Below are positions 11,320-22,537 of a DNA stretch of 64,000 nt, piece after piece. The DNA is from Oasisia sp. SBJ-2009. Its lineage: Eukaryota; Annelida; Polychaeta; Sabellida; Siboglinidae. The DNA lies in NCBI GenBank assembly GCA_964017155.1, contig OZ024857.1, positions 20,279,404-20,343,403 on the forward strand, written 5' to 3'. A program made the translations under genes and the position numbers. Each line of letters opens with the position of its first letter. Position 1 is the first letter of the stretch. The notes under the pieces were generated by a model. It searched no databases, was not told where the DNA came from, and saw nothing but the letters and a program-made list of their open reading frames with translations.

Positions 11320-14300
11320 CATGTAGGGTTATCATTATACCAATTATCAACATAAACATCTTGGCACACTGAAGTCACAGATGACAGGTGTGCTGGTTGA
11401 TCCAGAGAGGGTGGCATAGAGGGGATAGAAAACCCCCAATTGCACCCCTTGTAGCTCACCAATAAGTGGTTCAATGTTGTGCACACTATCGTGGGAACAT
11501 GGCACAGATTCATGCTGTCTCGTCACCCTGCTGGATCATGATATTGGAAAACGAGAGGGGTACTCTTAAAAAAATAAATGTTGCCACAACACAGCTGAAT
11601 CTTCAAAACACTGCTTTAAAATCTAGGGGGAGGGGCTTGTGAATGGGGACCAAAGACACCTTTTACATGTTATGCCCTCCCTGCCTATGTGCTGTATCTG
11701 TTCTACTCATTACAACGATATGATAAGATGTCAACCACGTGCAATGCACAAGTCCAATCTACAAGTAATCCCACTAAACCTCAACTTCACCATTGTCATA
11801 CACATACATGATTTTACAACCACCATAAACAACAATGTCAGATGCTTTGTTACAGATCGTCCAAGCTGAAATGTCTCTTACATAAACAAACGCAAGCAGT
11901 TCCTTCATTCAGCAACTGTAAGAGTTCTCACCTGCATTGACCCTGGCAGTGTCTTGAGTACACACCCTACCCCTATCACTGCCCTGGACAACACACACAC
12001 ACGCCCCTGTCAACACTGGCAGAGACACGAGAACTCTCTCAACACCTGTTATTGTAAGTCACGCCAACAAAAACACTCAGAGAACACAACACAAATAATC
12101 AGCACATCTACCACTCATATACATCGCAAGCACGCTTCCGCAAATGGATTAACCCTTTCACATCCACAGCATGGACCGCATTTACAATGAAAGATGCTAG
12201 TCAGCAGGAACCTAAGGTGGCCTGGTGAGTTAGTGTATTACCTTAATTAAATTTTAAAGAAAAAAACCATTCCCGGAATTCATTATCATTGTTAAATTAA
12301 ACCAGTCACTTTGCAACTAGGTGCTGGATTCCTTACACTGCTTAGTTTAAAGGTGCTGTTTATTATGGACCTGTTCTGAAAACGTGTTGTGCTACCCACA
12401 CAATCCCAAGTGTTCAGGGTAAATCTATAAAGGATGCAATGCGTACCGTACCGTTGTAGGTTATTTTAACCCTGGGAATTATCAATATTGACAGGTGGGA
12501 CAAAATAACAACTCTGGATGGTTAGTTGCCTGTTGTTCCTCCATATCTTTAACTAGCTAATAGATAGGGATCCGTCCAGCTGTCTTTTGGATGGGCAAAG
12601 TTAATTTTGGATAAGAAAAAACTGAGGGGAGGGGCAACAGACATTGAAAATTTAGGAGCAACAAAAAAACTTCATATTATTCACGCTTTGCACATCTGGA
12701 CTGGGTGGTGTACATGCACACACGAACAACACAGACGCCACTGTAGTCAATGTGCTTATGACATGCTTATAAATACAAGAGTGTAGAGTGACTTACATTA
12801 TCTGAAATGTGTCTAGATACAATGTCTCTAGAGGCTAGACAGTTTTGTTAGACATAAGACCACACCCGGCTTGATCATGAATGACACGTATGCCACTTAC
12901 CACATGAAGGCACCAGAAAACTGGTCATGCAATTATTTATAAGCTCACTGAGTTAAATTTATAGAATTACAGAACATGAACGTTCTATCAAGTGGTTATT
13001 ATTACACTAACCTTGGCAGGCTTGGCTACTAGCTTAAATCAATGGCAGAACAAACCAAGGCTACATGTTACTGTTAGCACCGTTAATTATGTACATATTC
13101 TTCTTTTCAAAAACTAGTTATCACCCACTATTTTCATTTCTACTTTACAATTAGTTTATTAACATTGCATGGTGTGTTTGGTGTTAATGATAATTTCTCT
13201 GGTAATGATCCACCCTGTTCCAATATAGCAAACACAATACGCAATGCCTCCATGGCTGGCATCTTCTGTAGAATATGTCAATAATCAGTTTGTTCACTGA
13301 AAATAAAGGTCTAATTCAACTCCCTTCCCTTGTTTCTAGTACTTACTCAAGTTGTAATGGTAATACACTCTAACAAGATCAAGCATTCAAAGGCCAATAG
13401 TCCTAGGAAGCACTAGATCAAGGATCATGAATGTCTACCAACAGTAATTTAGTCCGGATTATGAAAGATGCATTCGTGAACACATTTATATAATAAATAA
13501 TATACTTGTAATAATAATTACACACATGTATGTTTACCCAGTACCCCAGACTGGATTGGCAGTATTGTGTTTGCTATATTATAATCAGGCCTAATATACA
13601 TTGCACATACAGTTAAGTAAGTGTACTTATGTCCACAAAACAGATCTTTAACCAGCAGACTTTGGCCTGACATTCAGAGCTTAGATTATGTCATGACAAA
13701 CATCCTTTGAAGTACAGTGTACTCAACATTTCTGCAAAGTAAACAATAACTCATGCCTGACTACTACCCCACCTATTTACCCTGGCTGATTCACAGAACA
13801 ACAGGAAGAAGTGACAGACACTACTTACACAGCCAGTAAGTGTCTGGGGTTGAAACTCCAATCTAATGTGACATCCCATTAGGGAATTACCCTCACACCC
13901 CTACTTCCCCGGATGTCTGTTAAATGTCCTTCATCCCTGACATTAAAAAATGCTGTGCAAAGTTCATTTAGTTAACAAAGTCTGTGCATGCCATGTCTTT
14001 TTGCTAGCAAATGGTTCAGGTCAAATCCAGGCACCGACCTACAGCACTTCCTGATGCCCTAAACTCCCTCTACAGCTGGGAAGCCTGGGAAACTAGGACA
14101 AGGGAGGGAGGGAAGGGAGAGATGACATCACGAGGCAGTGACCAATGGGATGGAGGGGCAGGAGTGAGGCTGGAAAGATGGCGACTATTTCTTATACTAC
14201 GTCCTATGTCTTAAACATGTTCACATTCATTGCTTACTCTTGTAAGAACACCTATCTCGCTGGCTTCCTTTTTATTCCAAAAGTTAATCCTAATATGGGA

Positions 14301-15949
14301 ACTATGGCCTTTTGTGGCTGATTCTAGATACTCTTTGAAACTTGCTTCCTCTCCTTGTGTTATCAGTACTTAGAAATTATTACCCAACTTGCTGTCGGTT
14401 AAAAATATACTTTTACAAGTATATATAACTTTGCCTATCCTCCATAGGTTCCTGGAATGTCCATCCATCTGTTGACTGACAACTAGTACACGGCTTATCT
14501 ATTTGGATACTGACTGACCCTGTTGTATTGACGCACCTGTGAGGTTGGTTTCCAAGGATTTACACATAACGAAAGTTACCTTATACCTAGAATTGTCTAT
14601 CAGGCGCTAATTACCAGCGCGTCAAGTTGGTAACTGACTGGACAGGTCTGCGGAAAAAAACTGCCATTAGGTGAAATGTACAAGTCTGGGTTGCCACAAA
14701 GAACAGATATTCCATTGATTCTGCTCTACATAGGGGCTTACCTTTACTCCCAAGTGTCATGAATGATGTCACCGTCAACAGCATCTCTGTCACTTAGCAC
14801 CTTACATCAACGTTACTGTCACACATAAATATCCAGTCTGTATACAATATGCAGCGTTATTCCCACAGAACTACTGTGCCTTTCACAAAGCAGCCGTACT
14901 GGCCTCTCATGGCGTGACTCACACAGCCACACTGACGGGCGACGACTAACCACCGTCAACACAACCGGAGTGTTATTAAAAAGTTTGAGCACAAACTGAT
15001 ACGGGCATTACACGATGCCACGCACACGGTATCAGCACACTTCACGGGGCTCTGACGCAACAGGGAACAAGGCCATCGGTTCACGCGATGCCAGCGCACA
15101 GGGTGGCTGATACCATCATGGAGTATCTATTTTGATTTAATAACCAATGATGCCAGTGGCCCACCAGCAAACACGGAAACCACAATATCCGTGCTGCAGT
15201 TAGAGTTCGGGTAATTAACCCACCGACTGTTTCCTGTACAGCCGGAGACTGGAGTTGTCTGTGCTGTCAGATGGCAACAAACAGCACATAAACAGCCAGA
15301 CTTAAACTCCCACACAGAAACCATACATAAATTTACATAATGCATACTGCTTCTCTATTAGTATTACTGTCTTGGCAGTGAGCTAGGAAGACTACTGGTA
15401 CTACTAGCAAATTACACACGTGTATGTTGAAATTAATCCGCAAATAAATCCTGGTTTAGATTAGACCTGATGGGTTCATGGCATTTTCCCAGTCGACTAG
15501 TAACAGAGTTGACAAGTTGTGTTTGTTTCTTATGCTGGCTGGCATCACTATTTAAATCCACTACTTGATGAATATATCGACTAGCTGTCACAAACTCACA
15601 CATACTTTTTGTCCTACAAGTCCTATGGCTTAGCTATAGACACTACAGTTGTATTGATAATAGCAAGTGTGGGCATAGTCTGACAACCATACGGTTATAT
15701 AAGCACTTTTTATATACTTTTTTATATTTATCATGTCCATTTTATTTGTGTGTACATTCGCCAACTGACACACTCATCTGACTCAATTATGAAGTTTCGC
15801 GTTCATTTCCTAGACTGACAGAATTCATGCAGTGGTTCAGAACAATGGATTTAAAAGTTATGATGCATATGCATATTTGAAATGTCCAATGTATCGTACA
15901 TTTAGTTGGTAGAAGAAATCAAGTAATATTATATAATACCAAATATTGT
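11320..15949. other. Intergenic or intronic, nothing recognised
   Basis: Several 60-80-codon frames (for example 11639, 11954, 14011, 15127) have no family resemblance. A weak match to repeat R1 is at about 12568-12620. The GC-richer stretch at 14890-15080 could be regulatory, but nothing specific is visible. Confidence 0.3.
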
Positions 15950-15954
15950 GTTCA

Positions 15955-15976
15955 TATGTATATGTATATATGTATG

Positions 15977-16011
<35 letters not shown>

Positions 16012-16033
16012 GTATGTATGTATATATATATAC
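15955..16033. repeat. (TA)n/(TATG)n microsatellite
   Basis: Alternating TA with interspersed TATGTA words. Confidence 0.9.
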
Positions 16034-17900
16034 CAACAACAAATCATGGGTCTGACATATAATCTGACGCTGATCATGTTGTGACAACGACACACAAACA
16101 TATAAGCGAAACAAAACATTTCCCTGCCAGCCTGTCAGTCGAGGTAACATAACCTAGTGTACACAGTTGTTCCCAGGGTGTATACAATAGGTCACAATCG
16201 ACCAGAACAACACAATACACCATTCACTCAGTCACTGCCACCAGTGTGTGGCTATGCAGTGCACTGTCCAGGGGTCAGATCAGATGTGACATTGTGTACA
16301 CAGACTGACAAAATCACAGAATATTCCATTCATTTTGTAAGAACACCAGAAAGGTTTTCTCGGTCTTAGAAAACGTGTCTTTGAATTTATTGTGTGTCTG
16401 GTATGAATTATGAATGTAATCAGTGTATAAATAAAATAGATGTGTACACAAAACTACAATAACTGGAATAATATTAATTAGTGCTGTGACCATACCTTAA
16501 GTAGTAGATATCAATATGAAACAGTTATAGGTGTTATTAAAATCACGTCTGTACATGTAGGTGTTATGTCACCATTGGGCACTATATCATCATCAGTTTA
16601 TCAAGTACAATGTGCTTGATAAACTTTGTTCATAACAGGACTAATGAAAGAATGTTTTTTTCTGTTTTAAGTGTTTTTTATTGCATGGCAAGAACATTTA
16701 TGAAGCATCTGGAGTATGTCACTGAGTATATAATTAATCATACATATTACAACTGTATACACCTTGAATTAAATGAAATGGACATGAACATTAAAACAAA
16801 AAAAATCCAAAAACTTTTCCATTCCAAAATTGAACAGATCTGTCAATTGATTTTACTTGATTTATAACTGGTCCTGAGAAGTATTTTTTACAATAAAACT
16901 GGGACTGTTGTATTGGAATATATCCTTCCATCTGATATATCTTTAGTGGTTACTTTGTCTGGATTCCATATTCCTTTTAAAATGACCTAGATCATGACCA
17001 TACTGAGACACAGTGCAGTAAATTTGTCATTGTTATCATAACATCTCCAGTGTGACAGGTTTGACAAAAGACAGACCAGACCCTTGCAAATAGCACAGAG
17101 GCCAGGCACTGCATTGTGTATAAGGACACCAGATAGTTGATGGCCAGTCTACATTACTAGCATACAAATACTATGCTTGCCCCCATGAAATAACTATAAA
17201 ACTGGATTCCTCTAATAGCATATAGCACTATATATACACAAATCACATGCAAACTCAAAGTGTAATCAATAATTATCATTCGTCCACCCCTTGCCCAATT
17301 CTGAATCCCCATGTACTACATGCCTCTGGAACTTACTACCTTTAGACATGGTTATTTCTCAGTAAGGACAACTGTGATGTTCAAGAACAGCTCCTGGACA
17401 TCCACTTACTTGAAGTGCGGATCTTTGCGAAGAGGTGCATTATTGATTTAAACATAAAATATTTTGGTATTACCATTGATCATTTCATCAAGTCAACAGT
17501 TCACTAATGTCCATAATTTGCCATGTTGCTGTATTCCCTGGGCTCTTTTAAGCTACTTTATTTGTATACCAAATACTGCCAATACTGTTCATACATCTCA
17601 CACTGATGATAATGTTTACTTGGCGAGTGTACCTCACTACAACTACTGAAAGACAGAGGCAGTGTCGTTGCATAATTTTCATGGTTTGAGTTGGAACAAC
17701 TGGTTTTATAGGGCCTAAGTGTCAATTCATAAGTGACTGTTTCCGATTTGTCTTTGTGTTTATGGGACCGTTCGTTGAACCAAAATAGCCATGGTATTGT
17801 GGCCATGTAGCACAGACCATAGCTATAGCACAGGACAGGTGTGTAACTGTAATTTGTGTAAGTCATCCATTCAACTAGTATGACTACTTATATTACCCAG
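16034..17900. other. Intergenic or intronic, nothing recognised
   Basis: AT-rich; small unrecognised frames at 16610-16867 and 17558-17866 only. Confidence 0.3.
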
Positions 17901-17929
17901 GATATGTCAATCTGAGGGCGAACTTCGCC

Positions 17930-18900
17930 TCGAAATCTGACAATGTGGGGTCCGTCTATAAGACACAAATATGCTTTTCACAATTAGCGCGTCGCGTTTT
18001 ATGATTTCGGCCACGTATGTGTTCAGACAAGGACACATAAAGTGATATTACGCTGGCACTAAACGCAAAATATGGCGTTATGTTTAGGCAGCCATGTTGT
18101 GAATTCCGTGCAGCGCCGGTAGCGCGAAATACACAATGAAATTTAATCCCAGATAGTTGTCGACGATAGATAGTTTCAGGTGTTTGGAACACGAGAACAG
18201 AGTAACTGTGATAGCCGCTTGACCAGACGCTAGCTTCGTTTGTAGGTCAAGCGTAATCGCCGATAGGTAGACGCCGGCCACTATCACGACAAAATGAGGC
18301 AAAACTTTCTCCGGGACCAACGTGAAACCGGTGCGACGGAAGGCGACAAACAACGATCAAACATCGCCGTTGTCAACAAGAAGCATACTACAAAGACATG
18401 ACGCAATACACACTTACCACGGCTTCGTCGGAAATATGTGATAATCCGTTACTAAATTGTTACGAGTGTTTGAAAAAGTACACTGCAGACAAAATTTCAA
18501 TAACAACCGCCTCTTACGTCTATCATGCGAGACCACGCCTCGGCTGTTCCATCTTCCGAACACCCCCACCAGACAAGCGTTGCATTGTTAAATTATTATG
18601 CTTATTCGTTATTTAGACTATCAACTATTGATATATATTGTCTAGATATTCGGGTGGAAAAAACACAGCGTACAAGTAATTGTATCGAGTGTGCTTATTT
18701 TATACTAAGAGGTTTTTAATCGGTATCAATCGCGGGGCACCTGCCAGAAAATTAATCACTTCCGATCGACCTCGGAATGTAGTTCAACGTGTGCGCCCTC
18801 TGGAAGGAATTTAAGGAAGTTGGACATGTTGTCAAGGTGCGAGACAGGTGAGGCAGCAGACGCATTGCGCATGCTTGCGTCACGGCGCCGCTAAATGCAG
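17930..18900. promoter_or_regulatory. CpG-richer segment, possible minus-strand promoter
   Basis: CpG dinucleotides are clearly denser than in the flanking AT-rich sequence. On the minus strand a strong donor-like GCCGTG|GTAAGTG lies with its exon edge at 18418. That would suit a non-coding first exon splicing to an acceptor such as the one at 8345. This link to the putative catenin gene is inference only. An uninterrupted minus-strand frame at 18084-18353 lacks an upstream ATG. Confidence 0.25.
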
Positions 18901-20095
18901 TCTGCGCCTGTGTTAGAACTCGTTGTTACGTCTGCAGATGGCTAGAGTCACAACGCACTGATTTAAATAATACTGATGTTGTAACATAACAAAACCGCTC
19001 TGTTGATGACCAATAGTTGCTATTATATTTATAACAAAGCACACATTTAAATATTGTCTTGACATGGAATTGTGAGGTTCTGGAAGTCTTGGAGTAAGCA
19101 CTACAGTCGAACCACGCAGGGCGGGAAAGATTTGTTCAATCTACATTCGTGATTACCATCGAAGTAGAGTATAGGTTAGCGATTGGGTATATATAAACTG
19201 CGTTATATCAATGAATTATACATTTCAGTTTCATTGATAGACCCAGTCTATATATTATGCTGTTGTATTTTTTGTAAGACTATGGGTTGATCAACAGGCG
19301 GCGGGAATCCACCCGTTTGATGTTGCCTATGTCTTTGATGACGCGGAGGATATTTATCTTCTCTGTACTGGGCTTATGAAATCCTTTTTACGAATGTTTT
19401 ATATGCATGAGCATGCCCCGATGAAAAAAAACTGTCAACATCAAACAAACCCCGTTCATAGGCGTTTGTGAATTCTAAACTTCTTAAGGCGCCTTTAAAA
19501 AGGCAATGTTTTTCAATAACTAAATAACATGGCGTAGGCCTTCTCCAGCCAAATGGGAATCTTCAATCTTATGGTAAGCAAAGGAATCTCTCTACCAAGT
19601 TAAAACGTCAATCAATACGAAATTACTTTTCCGAAAGGTGCACAAATATGAACCTCTGGCCCACAGTAAGACCATTCTAGGCCAACAATTACATATTTAA
19701 GGTGCTCATAAAAGACCCCCAGTTATCCTCTCGGAAAACGATAAGATCACATCAGGCCAAACCTCTGAACATTGTAATTGCGGGTACCCTGAACGAGTTC
19801 TATGTATAAATGACGCCCGAAGCATAGCAACTGAACCCATCCCGGAAGACGCAGTACCTCATTCTAGCATCCAAACAATAACTGCACACATCCCTACTCT
19901 TATTGTGTTTGATTTCTGTACCGTCACTGACAGCATACATACTTTCGTTCCTAAATCAAGTTCAAGAAAAGCCACTGAAGTTGATGGTACGTATATCCTT
20001 CAAAAATTCTAAAATCATACTGTAGCACGATTTCAGAATCACTATCAAAACTAATCAACTACACCTTTGTGACATCAACCATCCAAACATAATAC
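18901..20095. other. Intergenic, nothing recognised
   Basis: No supported gene. The right part may be the upstream portion of the LINE relic that begins near 20100, but no endonuclease motif could be read. Confidence 0.3.
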
Positions 20096-20099
20096 AAAA

Positions 20100-20163
20100 G
20101 CGGAAGTTATCCCGGTATATAAGAAAAACAATTTTTTAGACAAGAGAAACTACAAACCGATTA

Positions 20164-20221
<58 letters not shown>

Positions 20222-20530
20222 TCCTGTCCATCTCTAAACGATTAAAAAAAATCCAATTCTCGAAGATGAATTAACTTCCAACTAATTAAGTGCTCATTTT
20301 ATGATTTTGATGTAAATTATTATGTTTCATCCTTCCCAAATGCTTTCAGGGCATGGTGTGTCAATTAATCCACTCCGTTAAGATTAGTATGAAATGGCAC
20401 TGGGCAGCCATGAGTATGTTGCAGTCATTCTTATAGATGTGATGACAAAAGCCTTTGATTGCCTCATTCACAATCTGCTCTTAGGTAAATTGCGGGCTTA
20501 CGGACTTTCGGACAAATCGTACTCTATCCA
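20100..20530 (+). pseudogene. LINE reverse transcriptase relic 1
   Basis: Decayed reading frames carry two ordered reverse-transcriptase blocks. The first, at 20100-20165, reads EVIPVYKKNNFLDKRNYKPIS, like the KNYRPIS block that opens LINE RT domains. The second, at 20410-20525, reads VAVILIDVMTKAFDCLIHNL and then LLGKLRAYGLSD, the catalytic-Asp block with the usual DLSKAFD altered. A TA microsatellite interrupts the region just after the first block. The frames are shifted and stop-containing. The clade looks CR1/Jockey-like, but this is uncertain. Confidence 0.6.
20164..20219. repeat. (TA)n microsatellite inside LINE relic
   Basis: Uninterrupted TA run placed directly after the codons for NYKPIS in the LINE relic, so it expanded within or was inserted into former coding sequence. 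Confidence 0.95.
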
Positions 20531-20589
20531 GTAGCTACCCCAGCAACAGGAAACAACGAGTGAAGCTAGGACATCAATACAGTTAGTGG

Positions 20590-21530
20590 CATGACATCGT
20601 CAACTGATACTCATGCACCGTCGACGACCCGGAGACAACGCTTGATGAGTGGGGACAAAGGGACGGCCACCTTACTAGACTTCTCAAAGCCCTTCGACAA
20701 AGTGCCTCACCAACGCCTTCTCCTCAGGCTCAGTCACTACTCACTACGGTATACGCGGACAGGCTCTTCGCTAGATCGAGGAATACCTCATCTACACCAA
20801 TAGAACCCAACAAGTTATCGTCGATCGAGAGACATGCTTCGATCCAACATTGGCCATGTGGCCTCCGGGGTTCCTTATGGATATGTCCTTGACCCGACCC
20901 TGTTGAGTATCCACATCAATGACATCACAGCAACATAACGTCCACCGTGAGTCTGTTTGCCGATGACATCATCCTTTATCGGTATATCATAAGGTCCATA
21001 ACCCTAACCCAACGCACTCCAATGGGAGATTTGATTGTGAATTGGGAGAAGAAAACTTGGCAGATGTCTTTCAACGCCAGTAAGTGTCATGTTCTCACAG
21101 TATCACGAACAGACCTACGGAAGGTGAACAAAGCTAAGTACCTGGGTGTGGAGCTTACCAAAGAACTTCATGGGGAGCGCACACCCGGACGCTACGTCAC
21201 CGAAGGCAAACAAGACCAGACAGTGCCTTCGCATACAAGAACCTGGTCGAGAGGCTGTCCCCATACCATCCAGACAGTTCAACATGCTACAAGGGACTTC
21301 TGAGACCGATCCTCGAGTATGCTATACCAGTTTGAGACTCACAGCGACAATAACTGCCAGCCAAACTGGAATTGGTCCAGCGCCACTAAGGTCGATGGAC
21401 CCTCCATGACTTCCGCCCCACCAGCAGTGCAACCGAGCTTGTCTCCTTGTTGGACCTCCACCCTTTCAGTCGGAGTACTACGCACCGCGGCCACTTTCAA
21501 GAGCCACCGGCTTAGATGACGCTATACCAA
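20590..21530 (+). pseudogene. LINE reverse transcriptase relic 2 (CR1-like)
   Basis: A second, different RT relic in the same orientation. Readable blocks are TATLLDFSKPFDKVPHQRLL (20665-20725), a stretch meaning roughly VPYG.VL.PTLLSIHINDI (20860-20930), the catalytic MSLFADDIILY (20947-20980) and VNWEKK.WQMSFNASKCHVL (21038-21100), followed by KAKYLGVEL. Several frameshifts separate the blocks. The order (FSKAFD, PQG-like, FADD, then the W.M.FN..KC thumb) is the normal LINE order. The retained motifs favour CR1. The 5' end abuts relic 1 and no 3' tail is clear. Confidence 0.75.
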
Positions 21531-22450
21531 AAAAAGGCACCTTGTGCCAGCATCCAGAGCGACTATACGGCACCCTGAGAAGCACCAACATTAAGCCCCC
21601 TACTCCAGCATTGACATAGGCATATTTTAATTCTTCCCTTCCGCAATACGATTATGGAATCGGATTCTTGAAGTAACCCTATAGTATATATGCTCTCTGT
21701 CAGTTCCACCAGACCTTCAAAACCACCATCGAGGCGGCTACGAGCCTTAGGCTCACACTAGGATTACTTATAGCAGGCACCACTCACTGTGAACTATTGC
21801 CCTTTACATGGATTACCAATAACCACAATATACCCACGAGAAGAACAGACGATACTTCTAACAAGCTATACCAACATTACAATATAAACGGTGCTACCAC
21901 CTAGCGGGATTACGTAAGAACATAATAATTTTTTAATTTTTTAAATATATATTCTTATTAATTGTTATCAGCGATGTCGGTTTTAAGATGACACGTTCCG
22001 TGTTTTATCAACAAACAAAGCATTGGCGAACAGTCGCTACTAGTCTGCAGAAAGTGATTGCATGAACATGGAATGCTACCGTAATACTATAGTTATAAAA
22101 AAATGGAATTATCTCGCGTCAAGTTTTGACTTTGTCTTTGTATCAAGTAAATCACCGAACTCTTCCAAAATACTTAGATCCAACATTTTAGTAAATTAAT
22201 AAAATGAGCCACCATTCGAACTGGCGTGATGTGCCCATACGATATCTGACCAGTTATGTTTACAGAGAAGGCGCGACACTAACGAGATGATTTTGGAACG
22301 AGTTGACAATACAGCGTTTTCAGCCTCTTCTTCGATACTAACTACTTCGGAATCAACGAAACGACGTGTGATGGTTATAGAGCGATGTCAACGTTACATG
22401 CCACGGACTATTTAACACAACGTTGAACTTGAGCTGCTGAAAACAAACAG
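21531..22450. other. Intergenic, upstream of Ro60
   Basis: No gene recognised. The last 70 bp before the Ro60 start (after this interval) resemble the 5' flanks of the array copies. Confidence 0.3.
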
Positions 22451-22452
22451 TG

Positions 22453-22467
22453 ATATTTATAAATATT
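22453..22467 (+). promoter_or_regulatory. Possible TATA box of Ro60 gene 1
   Basis: ATATTTATAAATATT lies about 75 bp upstream of the chosen ATG (22538). A start site some 30 bp downstream would leave a 5' UTR of about 50 nt. This is a motif match only. Confidence 0.3.
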
Positions 22468-22537
22468 GTGCGGGGCGGTCTCGTGTGGTACTTGTGTGTT
22501 CAATGACGTTTAAGTGCTGCTGTACGGCCAGTACACG

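Noticed and set aside
18084..18353. Minus-strand hydrophobic frame as a membrane protein exon
   Set aside because: No in-frame ATG before the last codons, an upstream in-frame stop, and no recognised family.
22514..22537. Upstream GTG-started extension of Ro60 gene 1
   Set aside because: Eukaryotic initiation is at ATG; the first in-frame ATG at 22538 has a good context and aligns with the other copies.
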